Shown here piece after piece: positions 1 through 6,870 of a DNA stretch of 33,131 nucleotides (its first letter is position 1; every line of letters begins with the position of its first letter). Made by a program: the position numbers and the translations under genes. The notes beneath the pieces are model-generated. The model was not told the DNA's origin and ran no database searches. It saw only the letters and a program-made list of their open reading frames with translations. Origin of the DNA: Acidimicrobiales bacterium (GTDB lineage Bacteria; Actinomycetota; Acidimicrobiia; Acidimicrobiales; Ilumatobacteraceae); assembly GCA_030830415.1 (NCBI GenBank), contig JAURNB010000056.1:1-33131 (forward strand), read 5' to 3'.

Positions 1-62
1 GAAAGGAGGGAAAATCAGCAGACATAACTCCTACATGGTAGGGGGCGAAGGGGTGCCGTAGG
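1..62. other. Upstream segment, no gene seen
   Basis: All three forward frames contain a stop codon in this stretch, so it is not the end of a long reading frame that I can recognise. In related genomes infB usually lies just upstream of rbfA, but none of its sequence is visible here. A short inverted repeat (28-34 with 38-44, loop of 3) is present without a T tract, so I do not call a terminator. The segment probably holds the promoter region of rbfA. Confidence 0.4.
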
Positions 63-68
63 TAGCGT
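63..68 (+). promoter_or_regulatory. Putative -10 element of rbfA (leaderless start)
   Basis: TAGCGT ends seven bases before the ATG at 76. This is the spacing expected if transcription starts at or next to the start codon. It argues for ATG 76 rather than the in-frame GTG at 67. No good -35 is seen. It belongs to the window-wide TANNNT pattern. Confidence 0.4.
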
Positions 69-75
69 GGAGCAC

Positions 76-501
76 ATGTCGAAGCCGCGCAAGCGTTCAA
101 GCGGTTCATCTGCTCACAAATACCCCCGCGAAGCTCGCCTCAATGAGCTTCTGCGAGAGGTCATTGCCGAAGAGTTAGTGCGTATCGACGACGAACGCCT
201 GGCCTTTGTCACCATTACGGCCATCGATGTTGATGCCGAGCTCAACCGGGCCATTGTTTATTTCGACTCGCTGACCGATGAAGAGGGCGATGAAGAGATT
301 CTGAACACCCTCGGTGAACTGCGAATTCGTATTCAGTCGTCTGTCGGCCGCCAAATTCGCACGAAAAAAACTCCGATTCTCGATTTCCGCCCCGACACGG
401 TCATTCGTGCCGCAGCGCGTATCGATGAAGTGCTGCGCATCGACCGTGAACGTCGTGAGGCAATGGAACAAGGCACCTACGTGGTGCCCGACACCGAATA
501 A
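76..501 (+). CDS. rbfA: Ribosome-binding factor A
   Basis: RbfA binds the free 30S subunit and helps late maturation of 16S rRNA near its 5' helix. The protein is about 141 residues, normal for the family. It shows the small KH-like fold pattern: an N-terminal helix (REARLNELLREVIAEEL), strands around VTITAIDVDAELNRAIVYF, and the conserved late motif RFxPD-like LDFRPDTVI followed by a helix RIDEVLRIDRERRE. A GTG in frame at 67 would add three residues, but a -10-like hexamer sits seven bases before ATG 76, so I prefer 76. The gene ends five bases before truB, consistent with one operon. Identification is firm; the exact start is an inference. Confidence 0.93.
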   Translation: MSKPRKRSSGSSAHKYPREARLNELLREVIAEELVRIDDERLAFVTITAIDVDAELNRAIVYFDSLTDEEGDEEILNTLGELRIRIQSSVGRQIRTKKTPILDFRPDTVIRAAARIDEVLRIDRERREAMEQGTYVVPDTE

Positions 502-506
502 CACTT

Positions 507-1415
507 ATGGCAAAGCGGCGCCCACCACAGGTGCATGGCCTTGTGCTCATCGATAAACCCGCAGGCGTCACCAGCCACGATGTGGTGAATACGTTGCGCA
601 AGTCGTTGAGCGAACGTCGTATTGGGCATGCCGGAACCCTCGACCCCGATGCAACAGGAGTTTTAGTTGTTGCGGTGGGTCGCGCTACGCGGCTCATGCA
701 GTTCGTTTCAGGTTCCGATAAAGAATACGTTGCCGAAGTTGTGCTGGGTTCTCGCACGAGCACGCTTGATGATTCGGGAGAAGTGCTAGAGACATTCAAC
801 ATGAGTGCAGTCACGCCAGCCGATGTGCAACGTGTGGTGCGTGAGAACTTAACGGGCGACATTTTGCAAGTGCCACCCATGGTGTCGGCGCTCAAAGTAG
901 ATGGAAAACGATTGCATGAATATGCGCGTGAAGGCGTAGAGATTGAACGCAAGGCACGACCCGTGCACATTTCTCGTTTCGATATTGAAGCAACCGACGA
1001 CCCTTTGGTGTATCGCATGAGCGTTGAGTGTTCCTCGGGAACTTACGTGCGCACGTTGGCCGACGACCTTGGCCGTTTACTTGACGGGGGAGCACATTTA
1101 CGTCGCTTGCGGCGTACGCGAGTAGGGCGATTCACCGAAGAGATGACCTCTGCGTTGGAAAGCCCACAGTTGCTGAGCGAAGTGGGTCTTGTAGAGCACC
1201 TCGCTCGCGTTGATCTAGATGCAGAAACTGCAGATCGTGCATTACATGGCGCAATGCTGCCTGTAGATGTGACGCTGGGTTGGGTAGGCGATGGCCCATG
1301 GAGCGTGTATGGCCCCAATGACGTGTTGCTCGGCGTCTACGAACCAACTGCATCTCAAACAGGATTAGGCCTGACACTGGCTAAACCAACAGTTGTCATT
1401 GCCTTTAGTGGATAG
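507..1415 (+). CDS. truB: tRNA pseudouridine(55) synthase
   Basis: TruB converts uridine 55 in the T-loop of tRNAs to pseudouridine. The protein is 302 residues. Near the N-terminus it has LVLIDKPAGVTSHDVV and then the catalytic motif GHAGTLDPDATG, in which Asp46 is the expected nucleophile. The later motif CSSGTYVRTLADDLG (encoded near 1030-1075) is the usual RNA-binding and active-site segment. It begins five bases after rbfA ends and has no strong ribosome binding site, so translation coupled to rbfA is likely. Its 3' end contains the putative promoter of ribF. Family assignment is secure. Confidence 0.95.
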   Translation: MAKRRPPQVHGLVLIDKPAGVTSHDVVNTLRKSLSERRIGHAGTLDPDATGVLVVAVGRATRLMQFVSGSDKEYVAEVVLGSRTSTLDDSGEVLETFNMSAVTPADVQRVVRENLTGDILQVPPMVSALKVDGKRLHEYAREGVEIERKARPVHISRFDIEATDDPLVYRMSVECSSGTYVRTLADDLGRLLDGGAHLRRLRRTRVGRFTEEMTSALESPQLLSEVGLVEHLARVDLDAETADRALHGAMLPVDVTLGWVGDGPWSVYGPNDVLLGVYEPTASQTGLGLTLAKPTVVIAFSG

Positions 1416-1418
1416 TGT
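1413..1418 (+). promoter_or_regulatory. Putative -10 element of ribF (leaderless start)
   Basis: TAGTGT overlaps the truB stop codon and ends seven bases before GTG 1426. The same hexamer is used six bases before the tetR start at 12507. It supports GTG 1426 as the ribF start over the upstream in-frame TTG 1393 or GTG 1408. Confidence 0.4.
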
Positions 1419-1425
1419 TTCTCAC

Positions 1426-2391
1426 GTGATTGTTGTTCGCGACTTGTCTGTATCGCCGTGGCCGGAAAAGCGTTGTGTGCTCACCATTGGCGCATACGAC
1501 GGTGTGCACCGTGGTCACCAAGCAGTCATTGCCGCAGTGCGCGAGCAAGCAAAGTCACTCAATGCCTTAAGTGTTGTGGTGACTTTCGACAAACACCCTG
1601 CTTCGGTCGTGCGACCCGAGTCGGCGCCACTGTTGCTTACCGACCTGGAACAGAAAATTGAATTGTTGTCCACAACTGGTGTCGATGCCGTCGTGGTGGT
1701 CCCCTTTAATGAAGAGCAATCAACGGAAAACCCAGAGGCGTTTGTGAAGCGTGTGCTGGTTGATTGTTTGCATGTGCAACACATTGTTGTAGGTGAAGAT
1801 TTCCATTTTGGAAAAAACCGCAGTGGCAATGTTGCCCTCTTGCGCACCGAGGGTGCACAGCACGATTTCACCACCGGCCCTCTCGACCTGCTCGCACGAC
1901 AAGACGGAGTAGAAGAGCCCATTAGTTCTACAGCTATTCGTCGCGCACTGCGCGGTGGCGAAATCGACACAGCAACAGCGCTCTTGGGTCACTCTTTTGA
2001 AGTGCGTGGCCCTGTGGTCACAGGCGACCAACGTGGGCGCACCATTGGTTTTGCTACCGCCAACGTTCAGGTTCCTGGCTTCATTTGTTTGCCTGCCGAC
2101 GGCGTGTATGCAGGTATCTATACGCGTCCGTCAGGTAAGCGTTATGCGTGTGCAATCAACCTTGGTCGTCGCCCCACTTTTTATGAGCACAGCAATTCAT
2201 CGCTGCTCGAAGCACACCTCATTGATGAATCAATAGATCTCTATGGCGAAGATGCAAAGGTTCAGTTCACGCACTTCTTGCGCTCAGAGCGAAAGTTCAA
2301 TGGCCCCGATGCGCTCATTGCGCAAGTGAAACTAGATGTGGATCACGCGCGGGAACTGATTAATTCGTTACCGCCTGGCACGCGACCATAA
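1426..2391 (+). CDS. ribF: Bifunctional riboflavin kinase / FAD synthetase
   Basis: RibF phosphorylates riboflavin to FMN and adenylylates FMN to FAD. The N-terminal nucleotidyltransferase domain carries the HIGH-like motif in TIGAYDGVHRGHQ and, later, ISSTAIRRALRGG near 1921-1953. The C-terminal flavokinase domain begins around EVRGPVVTGDQRGRTIGFATAN. The usual PTAN motif reads ATAN here, a mild change that keeps Thr and Asn. From GTG 1426 the protein is 321 residues and begins MIVVRDLS, close to the usual N-terminus. In-frame TTG 1393 and GTG 1408 are alternatives that would overlap truB. Its last 49 bases overlap the end of the oppositely oriented fbiC. Confidence 0.92.
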   Translation: MIVVRDLSVSPWPEKRCVLTIGAYDGVHRGHQAVIAAVREQAKSLNALSVVVTFDKHPASVVRPESAPLLLTDLEQKIELLSTTGVDAVVVVPFNEEQSTENPEAFVKRVLVDCLHVQHIVVGEDFHFGKNRSGNVALLRTEGAQHDFTTGPLDLLARQDGVEEPISSTAIRRALRGGEIDTATALLGHSFEVRGPVVTGDQRGRTIGFATANVQVPGFICLPADGVYAGIYTRPSGKRYACAINLGRRPTFYEHSNSSLLEAHLIDESIDLYGEDAKVQFTHFLRSERKFNGPDALIAQVKLDVDHARELINSLPPGTRP

Positions 2392-4712
2392 GTAGTAGTG
2401 CGCTGTTCAAGCGTGCGACCCAATGGTGAAACCAGTGCGTTGAAGCTGTCTTCGCTCATCTTTTGACCATGGTTTGCGCCAGCTGCACGAGAGATGTTCT
2501 CGTCCATCAGCGTTCCGCCGAGGTCGTTGCAACCAGCGTTGAGCATTTGGCGGGCGCCGTCGACGCCAACTTTGGTCCAAGATACTTGGATGTTGTCGAT
2601 GAGGCCATGGTAGGCAATGCGCGCAACAGCATGCATCAAAATATTTTCACGGAATGTTGGCCCACGACGTGATTTACGTTGCAAGTAAATAGGTGATGCC
2701 ATGTGCACGAATGGAAGCCCAACGAACTCGGTGAAGCCGCCTGTTTCTTTTTGCAGGTCACGCGTAACCACCATGTGCTTGGCCCAGCTGTCGGTGTGTT
2801 CCACACTGCCGAACATGATGGTGATGTTGGAACGAAGACCAACACTGTGTGCCACACGATGACATTCGAGCCACTCTTCGGTGTTTATTTTGTCGGGGCA
2901 CAAGATGGCACGAATTTTGTCGTCGAGTATTTCGGCTGCTGTGCCCGGAAGCGAGGCGAGCCCTGCATCTTTCAAACGAATGAGGTAGGTCTCTAAAGAC
3001 TCACCGAGTCGTTTTGCCCCTTCAGTGACTTCAAGAGCGGTGAAGCCATGCACATGCATTTCTGGAACAGCGTCTTTCACAGCACGTGTGACGTCGATGT
3101 AATAGTCGCCATCGAAATCGGGGTGAATACCACCTTGCAAGGTGACCTCTGTTGCCCCCATTTCCCACGCCTGTGCGGCACGTTGTGCAATGTCGTCGAG
3201 CGTGAGCAAATATGGTGTGCCACGCAAGTTGAGGCTCAGTGGGCCTTTAGAAAAACCACAGAACTTGCACTTGAAAGTGCAGACATTGGTGTAGTTGATA
3301 TTGCGGTTATGGACCCAGGTGACCGTGTCGCCAACTGTGCGCTTGCGGAGTTCATCGGCAAATTCAGCAACGGCATTCATTTCGCGCCCACGAGCGCGGA
3401 ACAGCGCAACAATTTGCTGTTCATCGGGAAGGTCGCCGGCTTCAACGCCATCAAAGATTTCGCGTAGTTCTCCAGAAATCTTTGTGGCGCCTGGAATGAG
3501 GATTGGTGGTTTGTTGTTTGCGCCTGAATACCACTGTGTTGAACGGTGTCCGACCAAAACAACTTCAGCGCCATCGAGCACAACATCTGCTGCTGTTACT
3601 TTTTCAGGCCAAATGGCGCCTGGGTCGTCGCGACCCAGACCTTCTGCATCGGCACGGTCCATGACAGGAAATTGCACTGCAGGGTCAATCCAGCGAGCAG
3701 GTTCACGAACATATTCGGGGTAAATGGTGAGGCGCGGTGCGAGTTCGTAGCCGCGTTGCGAAGTAACTTCGCGCAGCCGGTCGAGTGCCGGCCATGGGCG
3801 CTCGGGGTTCACATGGTCGGCAGTAACAGGGGAGACGCCACCCCAGTCGTCGATGCCGGCATCGAGCAAAATGCCAAAGTCGTCTGACAAGTTGGGCGGT
3901 GCTTGCAAGTGAATGGAGTCGGGCAAAATGAGCCGTGCCATTGCAATGCTCCACAAGTATTCGTCTTCTGGGCAAGGAGCTTCATGTTGCATGCCTGTGC
4001 GTGGTTTTGGCAAAAAGTTCTGCACAATCACTTCTTGTACGTGTCCGTATTTTTCGTGCGATGCAGCAATGGCCTCTAATGCAGCGATGCGATCTTCACG
4101 GTTTTCACCAATGCCCACCAAGATGCCGGTGGTGAAAGGAATTTTGAGTTCGCCAGCCCACTGCAATGTGTCGAGTCGACGCTGAGGCACTTTGTCGGGT
4201 GCTCCGCGGTGACACGGAAGATCATCGCGCAAAGTTTCAATCATCATTCCTTGTGAAGGTGACACCTTGCGCAACAATGCGAGTTCGTCTTCGTAGAGCG
4301 CTCCGGCATTTGCGTGCGGTAACAAACCAGTTTCTGTGAGCACCAGTTGTGCCATGTCGTGCAAGTAATGAACGGTGCTGTCGTAACCATTTGCCTTCAA
4401 CCATTGTGCTGCAATGTCGTAGCGCAATTCAGGACGTTCGCCCAGAGTGAAGAGTGCTTCGTGACAACCTTGCTTGGCGCCAGCTTTTGCAATGTTGAGT
4501 ACTTGCTCAGCTGAGAGGAACGGGTTTTCGAGCCGCGCTGGTGGCTGAGCAAAAGTGCAATAGCCACAGGTGTCACGGCACAACATGGTGAGGGGAATAA
4601 ACACCTTGGGTGAATAGGTGACGCGAGTTCCAAAAAGTGTGTCGCGTCGTGCCGAGGCAAGAGCGAGCAACTGTGGCAGTGGAGTATCTAGCGAGGGTCG
4701 CTGGGACAGCAT
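2343..4712 (-). CDS. fbiC: FO synthase, fused CofG-CofH (radical SAM)
   Basis: FbiC makes 7,8-didemethyl-8-hydroxy-5-deazariboflavin (FO), the chromophore of coenzyme F420, from tyrosine and 5-amino-6-ribitylaminouracil. Both radical-SAM halves are present on one chain. The CofG-like half has a CxxxCxxC cluster (C45, C49, C52 of the 789-residue form) and the CofH-like half a second one (C478, C482, C485, in NVCTFKCKFCGF). I place the start at ATG 4712, where a purine-rich site (GGAAAAGG on the minus strand) precedes it at good spacing; an upstream ATG at 4808 would add 32 residues. The gene is last in a minus-strand unit after ribE and the chorismate mutase fusion. Its final 49 bases overlap ribF. 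The function is secure; the start is less so. Confidence 0.95.
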   Translation of the reverse strand: MLSQRPSLDTPLPQLLALASARRDTLFGTRVTYSPKVFIPLTMLCRDTCGYCTFAQPPARLENPFLSAEQVLNIAKAGAKQGCHEALFTLGERPELRYDIAAQWLKANGYDSTVHYLHDMAQLVLTETGLLPHANAGALYEDELALLRKVSPSQGMMIETLRDDLPCHRGAPDKVPQRRLDTLQWAGELKIPFTTGILVGIGENREDRIAALEAIAASHEKYGHVQEVIVQNFLPKPRTGMQHEAPCPEDEYLWSIAMARLILPDSIHLQAPPNLSDDFGILLDAGIDDWGGVSPVTADHVNPERPWPALDRLREVTSQRGYELAPRLTIYPEYVREPARWIDPAVQFPVMDRADAEGLGRDDPGAIWPEKVTAADVVLDGAEVVLVGHRSTQWYSGANNKPPILIPGATKISGELREIFDGVEAGDLPDEQQIVALFRARGREMNAVAEFADELRKRTVGDTVTWVHNRNINYTNVCTFKCKFCGFSKGPLSLNLRGTPYLLTLDDIAQRAAQAWEMGATEVTLQGGIHPDFDGDYYIDVTRAVKDAVPEMHVHGFTALEVTEGAKRLGESLETYLIRLKDAGLASLPGTAAEILDDKIRAILCPDKINTEEWLECHRVAHSVGLRSNITIMFGSVEHTDSWAKHMVVTRDLQKETGGFTEFVGLPFVHMASPIYLQRKSRRGPTFRENILMHAVARIAYHGLIDNIQVSWTKVGVDGARQMLNAGCNDLGGTLMDENISRAAGANHGQKMSEDSFNALVSPLGRTLEQRTTTYGRVPGGNELISSRA

Positions 4713-4869
4713 GAAGAAACCTTTTCCGGTAACCGTTCCGAAGGAACGAACTGAGTATGTCTGCCAGCGCTCAACGGCAATGCTTCGGGAGCTAGAAATC
4801 CGAGGCATTACCTACATGTCGAGCACAGTGACTGTAGCGCAGGTAGCGGTGAAGCGGCTAGTTCAGGGC

Positions 4870-5646
4870 TTAATCGGGAACGGCAGCAAAAAGGGCACGT
4901 ACGTTGTGGCTATTGAGTGGCAAGCGGTGCCCGGTACGACTAATGAAGCCCAATTGGACCCCTGAAACCGGGTCGAGCACAGTGAAGAGTTGCTCGTGGC
5001 CGTCTTTGTCGACAATGACATCGGTGAGAAGCGGAACACCAATTGCCGAGAGGGCCTGTTGCGTGAAGCCTGCATTGAGCACCTCAATAGCAATGTGCTG
5101 TACACCCGAACCATGTTCATCGAGATGTGCTTGCACTGCCGCATCGTTGCCAGCGCCCAAAAGAACCACCAAAACGCCGCCAGCTTCTGCAAGAAACATT
5201 TCAGTGTCGTCGGTGGGCGAGACGCGGAACCCCATTTGGGTAAAAAATGCACAAGCAGCGGTGATGTCGGTAACGGCAACAACAACATGGTCGATGCGAC
5301 ACGCAACAGTGTCGAGAGCGGAAGCCCCGTTCATCTCGGCATCTTTCAGTGGTGCCGACTCACCGAGGCCATGTGCTACTTCGATGCGATGAGTTTCTGC
5401 AAGCAATGTGCGGAAAATCTGTTCAGCAAAGTCGGCATCAACATTTTTATCAATGGCCCACTGCCTGCGGGTGGTGAGTACTTCGCGAACGCGTTGTGGC
5501 TGAATGACTGCTGCATCAACTTGCGATTTCACATCGGCTACTTCTTTGCATACGTCGAGTCGACGCGCAAGAAGTTCAACAATGCCCTGATCGATGCTGT
5601 CGATTTCGTTGCGTAGCACCGACAGTTGTTGTGAAATGTCGCTCAT
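4870..5646 (-). CDS. AroQ-type chorismate mutase fused to an HPPD-like VOC domain
   Basis: Residues 8-90 look like an AroQ (type II) chorismate mutase: LRNEIDSIDQ, then R29, K40 and R52 at the positions of E. coli Arg28, Lys39 and Arg51, and E89 at the Gln88 position. By my alignment the usual Glu52 is Val53 and Asp48 is Gln49. Residues 117-245 form a vicinal-oxygen-chelate domain resembling half of 4-hydroxyphenylpyruvate dioxygenase: RIDHVVVAV, HGSGVQHIAIEV, and QLFTVLDPVSGVQLGFISRTG-like ending. His120 and His184 match metal ligands, but the expected Glu is Gly233. The stop overlaps nothing; the start overlaps the end of ribE by four bases, so the two are translationally coupled. Chorismate mutase would supply prephenate for tyrosine, a substrate of the downstream FO synthase. 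Domain calls are good; catalytic activity of either domain is uncertain. Confidence 0.8.
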   Translation of the reverse strand: MSDISQQLSVLRNEIDSIDQGIVELLARRLDVCKEVADVKSQVDAAVIQPQRVREVLTTRRQWAIDKNVDADFAEQIFRTLLAETHRIEVAHGLGESAPLKDAEMNGASALDTVACRIDHVVVAVTDITAACAFFTQMGFRVSPTDDTEMFLAEAGGVLVVLLGAGNDAAVQAHLDEHGSGVQHIAIEVLNAGFTQQALSAIGVPLLTDVIVDKDGHEQLFTVLDPVSGVQLGFISRTGHRLPLNSHNVRALFAAVPD

Positions 5647-6227
5647 TTGGAAATGTGTGCAGTCAGTAGTCGTTCAACGTGTTTGGCAAGAACATCCATT
5701 TCAATGTTCACTCTGTCGCCGGCACGGCGCACGCCAAGGGTGGTGACCTCGCAGGTGTGCGGAATAACAGCAACATCAAAAGTGTCGTCACCTAAATTGA
5801 AAGCAGTGAGGCTGATGCCATCGACGGTGACGGAACCTTTCTCAACGAGATACACCATGAGTTCTGGAGCAATGCGAATGCGCAACTCGGGAGCGGCTTG
5901 CACCACAGTTCCTACGCCATCAACATGGCCAAGCACAATGTGTCCGCCAAGACGTTCGCCAAGGGCCATGGGCCGCTCGAGGTTCACCACAGCGCCATCT
6001 TCAATGTCGTTCAAGTTGGTGCGTTGGTAGGTTTCTTCACTCACATCGGCTTCCCACCATGAATTTCCAGCAGTGGTGTCTGACGACACAAGGGTCAGAC
6101 AGCAGCCATTCACGGCAATAGAAGCCCCCATCTCGCTGCCTTCCAGCACGGTTGACGCGGAAATCCGCAATCGGGGTCCGCGACGGGAGATGACTCGGCC
6201 AAGCTCTTCAACAATTCCAGTGAACAC
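5643..6227 (-). CDS. ribE: Riboflavin synthase, alpha subunit
   Basis: The enzyme dismutates two 6,7-dimethyl-8-ribityllumazine molecules to riboflavin and 5-amino-6-ribitylaminouracil. The 194-residue protein starts MFTGIVEELGRV, the family signature, and contains the duplicated lumazine-binding barrels: SIAVNGCCLTLV in the first and SVTVDGISLTAF in the second, plus GHIVLGHVDGVG between them. The start codon is GTG. TAACCT lies six bases upstream of it on the minus strand, so a leaderless mRNA is likely. No FMN riboswitch sequence is visible upstream. It is the first gene of the unit that ends with fbiC, and its released by-product is an FO synthase substrate. Confidence 0.95.
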   Translation of the reverse strand: MFTGIVEELGRVISRRGPRLRISASTVLEGSEMGASIAVNGCCLTLVSSDTTAGNSWWEADVSEETYQRTNLNDIEDGAVVNLERPMALGERLGGHIVLGHVDGVGTVVQAAPELRIRIAPELMVYLVEKGSVTVDGISLTAFNLGDDTFDVAVIPHTCEVTTLGVRRAGDRVNIEMDVLAKHVERLLTAHISK

Positions 6228-6233
6228 GGGGCA

Positions 6234-6239
6234 AGGTTA
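6234..6239 (-). promoter_or_regulatory. Putative -10 element of ribE (leaderless start)
   Basis: On the minus strand TAACCT ends six bases before the GTG start at 6227. I searched the region up to rpsO for the conserved core of the FMN riboswitch and saw none, so a leader-based flavin control looks unlikely. Confidence 0.4.
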
Positions 6240-6250
6240 CCCCTCGCAGG

Positions 6251-6279
6251 TTGGTGGTGGTGTGTCTATTCCATAGCCT
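6251..6279 (+). promoter_or_regulatory. Possible rpsO promoter
   Basis: TTGGTG (6251-6256) and TAGCCT (6274-6279) are separated by 17 bases. A start about seven bases later would give rpsO a leader of roughly 100 bases, unlike the leaderless genes in the window. The -35 match is weak. Confidence 0.3.
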
Positions 6280-6322
6280 GTAGAGGTCCAGCAAGGCCCG
6301 CCCATCATGACGAGGGGAGAGC

Positions 6323-6360
6323 GTCGCTGAGATGCCCGTGGCCAATTGGCTCCGAGCGAC
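6323..6360 (+). promoter_or_regulatory. Structured rpsO leader, possible S15 autoregulatory site
   Basis: GTCGCT at 6323-6328 can pair with AGCGAC at 6355-6360. Inside lies a 10-base perfect palindrome GCCAATTGGC (6341-6350). Ribosomal protein S15 is known to repress its own mRNA through leader structures in several bacteria, so this is a candidate site. The structure is visible; the regulatory role is inferred. Confidence 0.35.
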
Positions 6361-6387
6361 CCACCATATATACAAAGTGAGGCACCC

Positions 6388-6654
6388 ATGCCAGAAAAGG
6401 CACCAAAGCAGACCACCATCGCCGTGCACCAACAGCACGCGACCGATACCGGCTCTCCAGATGTTCAGATTGCGCTCCTCACCGACCGCATCAATCAATT
6501 AACTGACCACTTGAAAGACCACCCAAAAGATCACCACTCACGTCGTGGACTTTTGATGTTGGTTGGCCGTCGTCGCCGCATGCTCGATTACGTTCGTGAC
6601 CGCGATATTCAGCGTTACCGCGATCTCATCGCAAAACTTGGTCTTCGTCGCTAA
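6388..6654 (+). CDS. rpsO: 30S ribosomal protein S15
   Basis: S15 is a primary binder of the central domain of 16S rRNA and nucleates assembly of the platform. The 88-residue product starts MPEKAPKQTT and contains the family core DTGSPDVQIALLTDRI, the HHSRRGLLMLVGRRRRML segment that contacts rRNA, and the ending RDLIAKLGLRR. The frame is open further upstream to 6346, but ATG 6388 is the right start: it gives the normal S15 length and has GTGAGG five bases before it. An AT-rich CATATATA (6365-6372) lies just upstream of that site, as it does before pnp. The rpsO-pnp order is widely conserved. Confidence 0.96.
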   Translation: MPEKAPKQTTIAVHQQHATDTGSPDVQIALLTDRINQLTDHLKDHPKDHHSRRGLLMLVGRRRRMLDYVRDRDIQRYRDLIAKLGLRR

Positions 6655-6676
6655 TCAGCGTCGCCCACTCTGGCTA

Positions 6677-6701
6677 GGTATCCCCAAAAGGTGGGGATAC
6701 C
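6677..6701 (+). other. Perfect 10-bp hairpin after rpsO
   Basis: GGTATCCCCA and TGGGGATACC pair perfectly around a five-base loop, 20 bases after the rpsO stop. No T run follows, so it does not look like a simple intrinsic terminator. It could protect the rpsO 3' end or be a processing site between rpsO and pnp. Confidence 0.6.
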
Positions 6702-6733
6702 ACAAGCAGAATAGAAACCAGAAATAAAGAAGC

Positions 6734-6820
6734 GAGCAACCGTGAGTCGGTTGTCAGTCGCCTAGCCCGTGGCCCTAGTTGGGTCACGAGATTGCCGACT
6801 GGGAACCGACATTGTTGCTC
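6734..6820 (+). promoter_or_regulatory. Long stem-loop in the pnp leader, candidate RNase III/PNPase autoregulatory hairpin
   Basis: Four nested helices can be read directly: 6734-6740 with 6814-6820 (7 bp), 6746-6752 with 6804-6810 (7 bp), 6755-6760 with 6796-6801 (6 bp), and 6768-6775 with 6781-6788 (8 bp with one G-U). Together they form one extended, interrupted hairpin of 87 bases ending 50 bases before the pnp start. In E. coli, and at the rpsO-pnp junction of Streptomyces, RNase III cuts such a hairpin and PNPase then represses its own mRNA. That role is inferred here. Confidence 0.65.
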
Positions 6821-6857
6821 ATTTGACCCCGTCTCATCTTTGAGCACATACATATAT

Positions 6858-6865
6858 AAAGGAGG
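6858..6865 (+). promoter_or_regulatory. Strong ribosome binding site of pnp
   Basis: AAAGGAGG lies five bases before the ATG at 6871 and is the best Shine-Dalgarno match in the window. CATATATA (6851-6858) directly precedes it. It confirms the pnp start and contrasts with the many genes here that lack such a site. Confidence 0.8.
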
Positions 6866-6870
6866 ACACC

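Noticed and set aside
401..1018. Minus-strand open frame of 205 codons
   Set aside because: It lies opposite truB and rbfA and is Ser/Arg/Thr-rich with no domain, as expected of a shadow frame.
6228..6345. FMN riboswitch upstream of ribE
   Set aside because: I looked for the conserved core segments of the RFN element on the minus strand and found none. The putative -10 directly before the GTG also leaves no room for a leader.
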